A stretch of DNA of 5,211 bases, from positions 1 through 5,211 of the forward strand of contig JAGVDZ010000039.1 in the NCBI GenBank assembly GCA_020058465.1. The letters are read 5' to 3'. This document shows positions 1-5,086 of this stretch, one piece after another. This DNA comes from Parachlamydiales bacterium (GTDB lineage Bacteria > Chlamydiota > Chlamydiia > Chlamydiales > SM23-39). The stretch's first letter is position 1; each line of letters begins with the position of its first letter. The notes under the pieces were generated by a model, which saw only the letters and a program-made list of their open reading frames with translations, was not told where the DNA came from and did no database searches. A program made the position numbers and the translations under genes.

Positions 1-2
1 AT

Positions 3-455
3 TTTCAAAGCCGAGGGCAGGTTTTTAGATGCCTTGGTAAGGAAGATCGGAAGATTGAAGAGGCTCTAGTAGGGATTTATCAAACTTGTAAATTACCCTA
101 TGTTACTGAGACAGACTTTATTACAATGCAATTAGCCAACCAGGCCTGTCGAGAGGTTGGCGCTCAAACTCTCTTTCAAAGCACCGGTTTAGACGATCTT
201 CGATTCCATGATTTTTACCCTTCGAATGACCCAAGGCGTTGTGAGAGTGAGTCTTGGTTAATTCCAAGGGTCAGAGGCATGATCCTAGTAGACCGAGTGA
301 GAGCTCATATGCAATCTGAAGGTAGTAAAGAAAAAATTTGGATCGACGAGTTGGTACAAGCTTATGAAAGGCTTCAGAATGGACGTCCCCATGGGGAAAG
401 GGGCCATGATAGTACCTATATTCGCTATATAGTCCAATATGGGTCATATTTGTAA
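3..455 (+). CDS. 3' end of an unrecognised gene (partial, 5' end outside window)
   Basis: The reading frame is open from the first bases of the window to the TAA at 453-455, about 150 codons, so this is most likely the C-terminal part of a longer protein. An internal ATG at 126 has no Shine-Dalgarno sequence before it, and the frame upstream reads as plausible coding (residues such as KIEEALVGIYQTC), so I do not use it as the start. The product looks soluble: it is mixed and rather charged, with no membrane segment or signal peptide visible. A helical stretch near the C-terminus (RVRGMILVDRVRAHMQSEG, then WIDELVQAYERLQ) is the most regular part. I do not recognise a family and assign no function. 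The end lies inside an inverted-repeat cluster (444-473). I am fairly sure it is coding and have no view on its role. Confidence 0.6.
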   Translation, partial: FQSRGQVFRCLGKEDRKIEEALVGIYQTCKLPYVTETDFITMQLANQACREVGAQTLFQSTGLDDLRFHDFYPSNDPRRCESESWLIPRVRGMILVDRVRAHMQSEGSKEKIWIDELVQAYERLQNGRPHGERGHDSTYIRYIVQYGSYL

Positions 456-473
456 TATGAAATTATTCATATT
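444..473. repeat. Three-arm AT-rich inverted repeat over the first gene's stop codon
   Basis: TCATATT (444-450) pairs perfectly with AATATGA (454-460) across a 3-nt loop. AATATGAA (454-461) also pairs perfectly with TTCATATT (466-473) across the 4-nt loop ATTA. The middle arm is shared, so the two hairpins are mutually exclusive. The stems are nearly all A-T and no T-tract follows directly, so this is a poor classical terminator. It could be a weak terminator, a protein-binding site or a chance product of AT-rich sequence. The TAA stop at 453-455 falls in the structure. Confidence 0.4.
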
Positions 474-477
474 TAAA

Positions 478-507
478 TAAACAATAATTACTTAAATAGT
501 ATATAAT
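478..507 (+). promoter_or_regulatory. Putative sigma70-like promoter for the gene at 535
   Basis: A perfect TATAAT lies at 502-507. TAAACA at 478-483 matches four of six bases of TTGACA with an 18-bp spacer. The predicted transcription start would be near 513-515, about 20 bp before the ATG at 535, giving a short leader without a Shine-Dalgarno sequence. An 8-bp palindrome, TTACGTAA (511-518), covers the predicted start and could be an operator or chance. The whole gap 456-534 holds only about nine G or C, so -10-like hexamers are expected here by chance, which limits confidence. Confidence 0.4.
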
Positions 508-534
508 AATTTACGTAATAGATATGTTATTATT

Positions 535-1515
535 ATGAATGTGATATCTAGCCCAAGTAGTCGCCCTGGTTGGAATCCACCTGAGATCATGAGTCAAAAT
601 CAGCCTACCGTAGCTCCTCGGGACAGCCAAACGTTAGATGATATTTCTCTTGGAACCGACTTTTTAGCCCTTTTTCGCAATACAATTCGAGCCACAGGGA
701 CTACCTATTTTGGATCTGGCATGCCCCAGTATCTTGGCTTTGCTATGACTCCAGTGACTCTTGTGACTGCAGGCTTTGATTTGCATCGGGCTAGGTTGGG
801 GGCTGCCATGGCGTCTGCCATGGAGGATTCAGAGACGCTGCGATATGAGCAGACCAGGATGGTTTCATCGGTCTCTGTGATCGGTGGGACTACACTGAGC
901 GGGGTCTCTGCAGTGGTTCGTGGCACAGCTTCGTTAACTTTAGGATTTGTCTCCGATAGCTTTTTCATCGTGGCCTCTTTAATAGCTATAGCCCGCTCCA
1001 TCGTCTCGCTGTGGTGTTCTTTTAAGATGTATTGGCAACTACGCACTTTGGATGAAAACGCATTGAAATATCTAGACGGCGAGCTATTTTCTCATACTTG
1101 TAAGCGGGCTTGGACAGCTCAGCTCACTGTTACTGTTCAGGACGAAATGACCAAATCTCTTCTATCCTTGGAGAGGAAAACTTCTAGGAAAGCAGCTGAG
1201 CTCTGTAGCCAAGTGCCAGAGCTTTTAGCGCGACATCAAAAAGGGGAGGATGTTTCGACAGAGATTCGAGAGCTCCTTACAAAAATTCGAAAAGAAGGGC
1301 TTAAGAAGATGGGTATTTATCTCTTAACGCTTCTGTTGACTGTCACCATTTTTACAGCCATGTGCATGAGCAGCTTTTTAGGCCTTGGCTCGGTTGCAAC
1401 GTTTCTTTTCTTAGGAGCTTCGATCGTGAACTTTACCTCAGGTCTACAAACTCTATTGCGTGCAGTGATCAACGATCTTGGCATGCATGTGCCTGCCATC
1501 CGTCTCAGACGGTAA
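535..1515 (+). CDS. Unrecognised membrane protein with two hydrophobic hairpins
   Basis: This is a 326-residue protein of no family I recognise. The N-terminus (about 1-60) is polar, rich in Ser and Pro, with no signal peptide. The first hydrophobic block spans roughly 109-160: a Gly/Ser/Val-rich segment, then a stronger segment around 132-160. A charged, helical, probably soluble region follows (about 165-258, with repeated Leu/Glu/Lys/Arg). A second tight hairpin lies at about 260-305 (GIYLLTLLLTVTIFTAM, then SVATFLFLGASIVNF), and a short basic tail ends in RLRR. Two closely spaced hydrophobic segments resemble the bilobed pattern of chlamydial inclusion-membrane proteins, but that pattern is not specific. 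The ATG at 535 is the first in frame and lacks a ribosome site; an ATG at 589 is an alternative start, also without one. The gene stands alone behind its own putative promoter and converges on xerD. I am confident that it is coding and a membrane protein, and have no assigned function. Confidence 0.75.
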   Translation: MNVISSPSSRPGWNPPEIMSQNQPTVAPRDSQTLDDISLGTDFLALFRNTIRATGTTYFGSGMPQYLGFAMTPVTLVTAGFDLHRARLGAAMASAMEDSETLRYEQTRMVSSVSVIGGTTLSGVSAVVRGTASLTLGFVSDSFFIVASLIAIARSIVSLWCSFKMYWQLRTLDENALKYLDGELFSHTCKRAWTAQLTVTVQDEMTKSLLSLERKTSRKAAELCSQVPELLARHQKGEDVSTEIRELLTKIRKEGLKKMGIYLLTLLLTVTIFTAMCMSSFLGLGSVATFLFLGASIVNFTSGLQTLLRAVINDLGMHVPAIRLRR

Positions 1516-1516
1516 A

Positions 1517-1530
1517 ACCTTTCTCAAGGT
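1517..1530 (-). terminator. Weak hairpin at the xerD 3' end, possible terminator
   Basis: Read on the minus strand, ACCTT-GAGA-AAGGT forms a 5-bp stem with a GNRA-type tetraloop, followed by TTT (four T in a row counting the last stem base). It overlaps the xerD stop codon (1524-1526) and sits in the tiny gap between the two convergent genes. The stem is short with only two G-C pairs, so termination would be weak. Nothing stronger is visible between the two stops. Confidence 0.25.
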
Positions 1531-2408
1531 CTTGGGTGATATTTTGTAAACGCCTGGTGCATGTAGGTGTCATCAATGTGCGTATACCGTTCTGTGGTCG
1601 CAATATTTTCGTGACCTAACATCTCTTGAATCAGACGTAAGTCAGCCCCATTGGTTAACAGATGACTGGCGAAACAGTGGCGGAGTGTGTGGGGAGACAA
1701 AGGTTTTGTAATGCCTGCTTTTTTTGCATAACCTTGGATCTTTTTCCAGATTGTTTCTCTTCGGAGGGGCTTGTCCTTACGAGAGAGGAAAAGGGGTGCC
1801 TTAGGATGGCTTGTCAATGGGCGATGGTGGAGCAGATAGTGATCGATCGCCTTGAGCGCTTCTTGTCCAACTGGAACCATCCTCTCCTTGTTGCCTTTAC
1901 CGAGAACCTTGATTTGTCCCCCATAAAACGAGCTTAGAGTGAGCCCACAGAGCTCTGAGACTCGGATCCCTGTTGCATAGAGAAGTTCAAAAATGGCCCG
2001 GTCACGAGCCCCTAGAGGAGTGGTGATCTCAATTGATTGAAGGAGGCGATCGACCTCGTCGGGGGTCAAAATTTCTGGGATGAGCTGCCACACCTTGGGA
2101 GTCTCTAGGTAAATGGCAAGATCATAGTCGACCAACGCCTCTCGAAGGAGAAATCGAAAAAACACTTTCAAAGAGATGATATGGCGAGCCATGGTTGAGG
2201 TGGCATAGCCTTGTTGCTGTAGACTTTGCAAATGTTGGTACACTCTTTTTTCTCTACATTCGGTGAGGTCGGAAAGGGGACAAGTCAACAAAAAAGCTGT
2301 GATATCTCGTCGGTAGGCTTGGAGCGTGTTGGTAGAAAGTCCCTTTTCTGAGGCAAGGTAGTGGAGAAATAGGGTTAGGTAGGGGAGGGGCAGGTCTTTT
2401 TGACTCAC
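1524..2408 (-). CDS. xerD: Tyrosine recombinase XerD
   Basis: This is a site-specific recombinase of the Xer family. XerD works with XerC at the dif site in the terminus region to resolve chromosome dimers, with catalysis normally activated by FtsK. From the GTG start the protein has 294 residues, close to the usual 298. An N-terminal SAM-like DNA-binding domain (about 8-95, with FLHYLASEKGLSTNTLQAYRRD) precedes the catalytic domain. All six active-site residues are present: R149 (TGIRVSEL), K171 (GKGNKER), H240 and R243 (HTLRH), H266 (LGHENIATT) and nucleophile Y275 (ERYTH). The C-terminal YHPRP resembles the HPR ending of XerD rather than XerC. I prefer the GTG at 2408 because AGGA lies 6 nt upstream and because the catalytic numbering then nearly matches E. 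coli XerD (148, 172, 244, 247, 270, 279). A TTG at 2432 would add 8 residues and overlaps the putative promoter. The gene is transcribed away from the efflux operon. A phage or plasmid Xer-like enzyme is less likely given the intact, standard architecture. Confidence 0.92.
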   Translation of the reverse strand: MSQKDLPLPYLTLFLHYLASEKGLSTNTLQAYRRDITAFLLTCPLSDLTECREKRVYQHLQSLQQQGYATSTMARHIISLKVFFRFLLREALVDYDLAIYLETPKVWQLIPEILTPDEVDRLLQSIEITTPLGARDRAIFELLYATGIRVSELCGLTLSSFYGGQIKVLGKGNKERMVPVGQEALKAIDHYLLHHRPLTSHPKAPLFLSRKDKPLRRETIWKKIQGYAKKAGITKPLSPHTLRHCFASHLLTNGADLRLIQEMLGHENIATTERYTHIDDTYMHQAFTKYHPRP

Positions 2409-2414
2409 ACTGAA

Positions 2415-2418
2415 TCCT
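2415..2418 (-). promoter_or_regulatory. Ribosome binding site deciding the xerD start
   Basis: On the minus strand AGGA is followed by six bases (TTCAGT) and then the GTG at 2408-2406. This spacing is near ideal and is the main reason to prefer GTG over the upstream TTG at 2432, which has only a weaker GAG-like purine stretch. Confidence 0.55.
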
Positions 2419-2431
2419 AATACCAATCGCA

Positions 2432-2459
2432 ATGATAAATCTCTTTGCTAAAAAAACAA
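2432..2459 (-). promoter_or_regulatory. Putative xerD promoter
   Basis: On the minus strand TATCAT (plus positions 2432-2437) matches five of six bases of the -10 consensus. TTGTTT (2454-2459) matches three of six of the -35, with a 16-bp spacer. Transcription would start near 2425, leaving a short leader with the AGGA site before the GTG at 2408. The divergent efflux operon shares this 75-bp gap. On the plus strand I see only a poor match (TTGCTA at 2445-2450 and TATGGG at 2469-2474, spacer 18), so its promoter is not resolved. Confidence 0.35.
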
Positions 2460-2483
2460 ACCCCGTCCTATGGGTCATAGTAG

Positions 2484-3923
2484 ATGACTTGGAATCAATG
2501 GGGACTATTTCTGGCTCTTGGGGTGAGCGCTTCTGGGTGTGGCCGGATGCTCGATATGGCACCCCAGTCGCCAGCCTCGTTTTGGGAGCCCGGTCTTGGA
2601 GTGACCACTCTTTGGGACCGTTTAGATCAAGAGGTGCAAGGAGACCATCATCTTGTCGATACAGGTCCTTTATCTCTTTTCGAACTTGTCGACTATGCCC
2701 TACAACATAGCCCCGTAACGAAGCAAAGCTGGATGGAAGCTCGCAAGCAGCTTGCCGCTTATGGAGAAAGTCTTTCTGCCAATTATCCTGAATTAACTTT
2801 GTCATCGCAATTCTCCAGGCAAAAGGGGACCTTCGTCGAGGGGGGGGGGGCTGTTTCTTACTACTCGACGGTCATAGGTCCTGATGTTAATTTGAGCTAT
2901 ACTTTTTGGGACTTTGGCCGAAGATCATTACAACAAAAGACGGCTCTTTATTCTTTTTATGCCGCCGGTTATCAACACAATTCTCAAATTGAAGGGCTCT
3001 TGCAGCAAGTCCTTAAAAATTATTACGATTTTGTCTATTCCATGCATCTGACAGAGGCTAAAAGAGAAGATGTCTATAGCTCTAAAAAAATGTTGGAAGC
3101 AGCCAATATCAAATGGGCCTCAGGGATTGTTTCCTTGTCCGACGTGATGCAGGCGAGAAGTCAATACCTTCAGACCAAAATTGGCTTAACCAAGCAAGAG
3201 ATTGTTCAAGAAACTGAAAAAGCTGCACTTGCCGAAACAGTAGGACTGCCTGCCTACTTGGATTTTGAAGTGGTCCCTTTTAAAGAGCCTAAGCGTCCTT
3301 GGAGACCTTCGAAGGAGCTCGATCATTGGATTCAAACAGCTCTGCATCAAAGATCTGATCTTCTATCCAAGATGTCGATATGGCAAAGTCAAATCAAACA
3401 GGCGGAAGAAAAACGGGCTGAGTATGGACCTACTTTGACTGGCAATCTGCAGTCGGGCAAGTATTGGTTTAACCAGGGAGCGGAGGAGACAACGGTGCAT
3501 TGGTCGGCAGAGGTGAAGCTGTCTTGGTCTTTATTTGATGGATTTTCAAAGCGCTATGCTCTTCAGAAGGCGCAAGAGGAGGCCATCGGGCGAAAATTGG
3601 ATGTGGATCAAACCTGGCTTCAGGTGACACAAGAGGTGACGGTGGCCTATAAGAAACTGCAAAGAGCAGACGAAATTTTGTTTGAAGCTAGAGAATGTGT
3701 CAAAGCCTCTGAAGTGGAGTTTGAAGCAGCTCTTCTTAAGTATCAGGAGGGTGTGCAGTCGATTTTGGATCTCATTTCGGCGCAAAAGACGCTAGCAGAT
3801 GCAAGGGCTTTGAAGAGTTCGGCGCTGCGAGATGGCTACGCAGCCTGGACAGATCTTCTACACGCTGTCGGGGCTTTGAGTGGCTGTGAGGGGAGGGATC
3901 TATGTGGAGCGATCGATTCGTAG
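2484..3923 (+). CDS. Outer-membrane efflux channel (TolC/NodT-type OMF), probable lipoprotein
   Basis: This is the outer-membrane factor of an RND tripartite pump, a trimeric barrel and periplasmic tunnel that lets substrates leave the cell. It has 479 residues, normal for the family. A short hydrophobic N-terminus (GLFLALGVSASGC) ends in a lipobox-like SGC with Cys19, as in NodT-type lipoproteins; the n-region lacks basic residues, so lipidation is likely but not certain. Two outer-membrane efflux repeats follow, about 63-255 and 280-465. Each has a strand pair ending in an aromatic/Asp-Phe-Gly-like turn (YTFWDFGRR at 139-147; WSLFDGFSKR at 348-357), then long helices with the usual ANIKWASGIVSLSDVMQARSQY and YQEGVQSILDLISAQ signatures. 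The ATG at 2484 directly follows an in-frame TAG, so no longer start exists; no clear ribosome site precedes it. The adaptor gene overlaps its 3' end by 22 bp. An 11-G tract at codons 119-123 makes the gene prone to frameshifts. The tract length here keeps the frame open. Confidence 0.9.
   Translation: MTWNQWGLFLALGVSASGCGRMLDMAPQSPASFWEPGLGVTTLWDRLDQEVQGDHHLVDTGPLSLFELVDYALQHSPVTKQSWMEARKQLAAYGESLSANYPELTLSSQFSRQKGTFVEGGGAVSYYSTVIGPDVNLSYTFWDFGRRSLQQKTALYSFYAAGYQHNSQIEGLLQQVLKNYYDFVYSMHLTEAKREDVYSSKKMLEAANIKWASGIVSLSDVMQARSQYLQTKIGLTKQEIVQETEKAALAETVGLPAYLDFEVVPFKEPKRPWRPSKELDHWIQTALHQRSDLLSKMSIWQSQIKQAEEKRAEYGPTLTGNLQSGKYWFNQGAEETTVHWSAEVKLSWSLFDGFSKRYALQKAQEEAIGRKLDVDQTWLQVTQEVTVAYKKLQRADEILFEARECVKASEVEFEAALLKYQEGVQSILDLISAQKTLADARALKSSALRDGYAAWTDLLHAVGALSGCEGRDLCGAIDS
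2840..2850 (+). repeat. Poly-G tract (11 G) inside the efflux-channel gene
   Basis: Eleven consecutive G encode the end of Glu119, then Gly120-122 and the first base of Ala123. The tract lies between the first two predicted beta strands of repeat one, which in TolC-type proteins is a surface-exposed loop. With 10 G the frame runs into TAG at 2875-2877 of the present numbering; with 12 G it runs into TGA a few bases later. Either change leaves a fragment of roughly 130 residues. A change of three G would only alter the number of glycines. Confidence 0.9.
3892..3897 (+). promoter_or_regulatory. Ribosome binding site for the adaptor gene
   Basis: GGAGGG lies within the 3' end of the channel gene, 4-5 bases before the ATG at 3902. 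It supports the start at 3902 over the in-frame ATG at 3926, which has no properly spaced site. Confidence 0.65.
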
Positions 3924-5086
3924 GCATGATTGCCGTGATCATACCAAAGATCAAAAATAACGTGCAGTTTGGCAGAGCCAAAGCGTCGATTTGTCGGCAG
4001 CTTTCCCGCTGGCCAAACTGCACGTTATTTTTGATCTTTGGTATCAGTTGTTGCTTGACGTTGACGGGATGTCATCGAAAGGAGGTAAAAGTGCCACCCA
4101 AGATCTATCCTGTCAAAACAACGAAAGTGACACTGACAAGTGTACCACGCAAGATTGAAGCCATTGGTCATGTCACATCGATCGTATCGGTCGCTTTAAA
4201 AGCACAAGTAGAGGGGGAGCTGAAAGAAGTGTATTTCCAGCCGGGTCAAGAGGTAGAAGAAGGAGACCCCCTTTTTTTGATCGACCCCAGACCCTACGAA
4301 GCTGTCGTCCTAGAATCCAGGGGCAAAATCGATGAGATCGAGGCGAAATTGGCCCTCTCATTGGAGAAAGTGGGACGCTACCGCTCCTTAGTAGAACAAG
4401 ACTTTTTTGCTGAAATTGACTACGAAAAGCTACAGATGGACGTAGCGACTTATCAAGCAGAGTTAGTTCAGGCTCAAGGAGCTCTTCAGAAGGCAGAAGT
4501 GGATTTAGATCATTGCACGATCAAAGCGCCGATCACAGGGATGATGGGTGTGTTGGATCTGGATCGTGGTAACGTGGTGGGGGATCAGACCCTCTCTCTG
4601 CTGAATCAAATGGATCCGATTCGAGTGGACTTATTTGTGCCAGAGTATCAGATCTCTTCTCTTTTAAGATGTCAGCCTACACAGGTAAATACCTATTTTG
4701 ATCGGGCAAAGAAAGAGGGGAAACAAGAGGGGTGGGTCAAGGTGGTCGATAATCAGGTCAACGAGAAAACGGGGATGGTGAAGGTACAAGCCCACTTTCC
4801 CAATCCAAGTAGGATCCTTTGGCCCGGGCAGTTTGTCTATGCCGATGTTGTAATTGGGATGTATACAAATGTTTTGGTCCTCCCTTTTCAGGCGATACAG
4901 CTCACACAACAAGAGCCGATTGTCTATGTGGTACAAGATCAGAAAGTGGCTATTTACAAGGTACAACTAGGGCCCCGTGTAGGGGATCTACAAATCATAG
5001 AAAAGGGACTTTCGGACCAAGATGAGGTGGTCTTGGAGGGGGGGATGAACTTGCCAAAAGGGGCTAAAATTCGGCGGGTGTCATGA
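3902..5086 (+). CDS. RND efflux membrane fusion protein (MdtA/AcrA-type adaptor), lipoprotein
   Basis: This is the periplasmic adaptor that bridges the RND permease and the outer-membrane channel. It has 394 residues. After a long N-terminus the hydrophobic CTLFLIFGISCCLTLTGC ends in a clear lipobox with Cys57. The lipoyl (barrel-sandwich) halves are about 96-130 (ALKAQVEGELKEVYFQPGQ, EEGDPLFLIDPRPYE) and 205-235 (CTIKAPITGMMG, RGNVVGDQ), separated by an alpha hairpin (about 132-203). A beta-barrel domain follows (about 237-317, FVPEYQI, VDNQVNEKTGMVKV, WPGQFVYADV), then a membrane-proximal domain (about 325-394). Order and motifs are most like MdtA. The start at 3902 has a good ribosome site. 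The signal peptide is abnormally long (56 residues) because codons 14-48 come from an inserted palindromic element (3941-4044). Without it the precursor would begin MWSDRFVGM, continue IAVISCC and end in LTGC at Cys22. The protein ends in an ATGA overlap with the permease gene, indicating translational coupling. Confidence 0.93.
   Translation: MWSDRFVGMIAVIIPKIKNNVQFGRAKASICRQLSRWPNCTLFLIFGISCCLTLTGCHRKEVKVPPKIYPVKTTKVTLTSVPRKIEAIGHVTSIVSVALKAQVEGELKEVYFQPGQEVEEGDPLFLIDPRPYEAVVLESRGKIDEIEAKLALSLEKVGRYRSLVEQDFFAEIDYEKLQMDVATYQAELVQAQGALQKAEVDLDHCTIKAPITGMMGVLDLDRGNVVGDQTLSLLNQMDPIRVDLFVPEYQISSLLRCQPTQVNTYFDRAKKEGKQEGWVKVVDNQVNEKTGMVKVQAHFPNPSRILWPGQFVYADVVIGMYTNVLVLPFQAIQLTQQEPIVYVVQDQKVAIYKVQLGPRVGDLQIIEKGLSDQDEVVLEGGMNLPKGAKIRRVS
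3941..4044. mobile_element. In-frame palindromic element: perfect 33-bp inverted repeats, 38-nt loop
   Basis: The left arm is 3941-3973 (begins ATACCAAAGATC, ends CAGTTTGGC). The right arm is 4012-4044 (begins GCCAAACTG, ends GATCTTTGGTAT). They are perfect reverse complements, and 3974-4011 is the loop, with a possible small inner stem AAAGC/GCTTT (3980-3984 with 4000-4004). The direct repeat ATCA lies at 3938-3941 and 4043-4046, exactly 105 bp apart, and partly overlaps the arm ends. It fits a 3-4 bp target duplication. Removing 105 bp joins GTG ATC to AGT TGT in frame and recreates a normal lipoprotein signal peptide. The element is open in the adaptor frame and contributes 35 residues, including the basic stretch RAKASICRQLSR and most of the new hydrophobic core, so export may survive. 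It encodes no transposase and would need one supplied in trans. Alternatives are an inverted duplication made by template switching, or a selected mRNA hairpin. Confidence 0.8.
4079..4093 (+). promoter_or_regulatory. Strong internal ribosome-site-like sequence with in-frame GTG
   Basis: AAGGAGGT at 4079-4086 is fully complementary to the usual 16S 3' end and lies 4-5 bases before a GTG at 4091, codon 64 of the adaptor frame. Initiation there would give a 331-residue adaptor without a signal peptide, which could not reach the periplasm. The codons also simply encode Arg-Lys-Glu-Val-Lys-Val after the lipid-anchored Cys, so chance is a good explanation. Confidence 0.3.

Noticed and set aside
705..1046. 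A 113-codon minus-strand frame
   Set aside because: It is antisense to the membrane-protein gene, with no ribosome site or recognisable domain.
1524..2408. xerD as a phage or integron integrase marking a mobile island
   Set aside because: Length, the HPR-type C-terminus and housekeeping architecture fit chromosomal XerD, and no att-like direct repeats or phage genes are visible.
2450..2456. A7 run in the xerD-efflux gap
   Set aside because: It is short and only forms part of the putative promoter spacer; there is no evidence of variability or function.
2254..2805. A 183-codon open frame on the minus strand
   Set aside because: It overlaps the 5' part of xerD and the well-supported start of the channel gene in other frames, and its product looks like out-of-frame translation (Pro/Arg-rich, no domain).
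3772..4023. An 83-codon minus-strand frame through the palindrome
   Set aside because: It exists because the inverted repeat mirrors the adaptor sequence; the rest is antisense to the channel gene. It is not counted as a gene, though the dual openness is noted as a finding.
3942..4043. Palindrome as an IS630/mariner-type element with TA duplication
   Set aside because: A TA duplication implies a 100-bp insertion. Removing 100 bp shifts the frame into an early stop, whereas the 105-bp ATCA model restores a standard signal peptide.
4272..4278. T7 run after a C-rich stretch, terminator-like
   Set aside because: It lies within conserved adaptor codons (DPLFLIDP) and no stable stem precedes it.
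5038..5044. A 7-G tract near the adaptor 3' end followed by ATG at 5045, resembling a ribosome site and start
   Set aside because: The ATG is in frame inside the adaptor (Met382) and would give only a tiny peptide. Seven G is near the limit where slippage becomes appreciable, so it is much less convincing than the 11-G tract.
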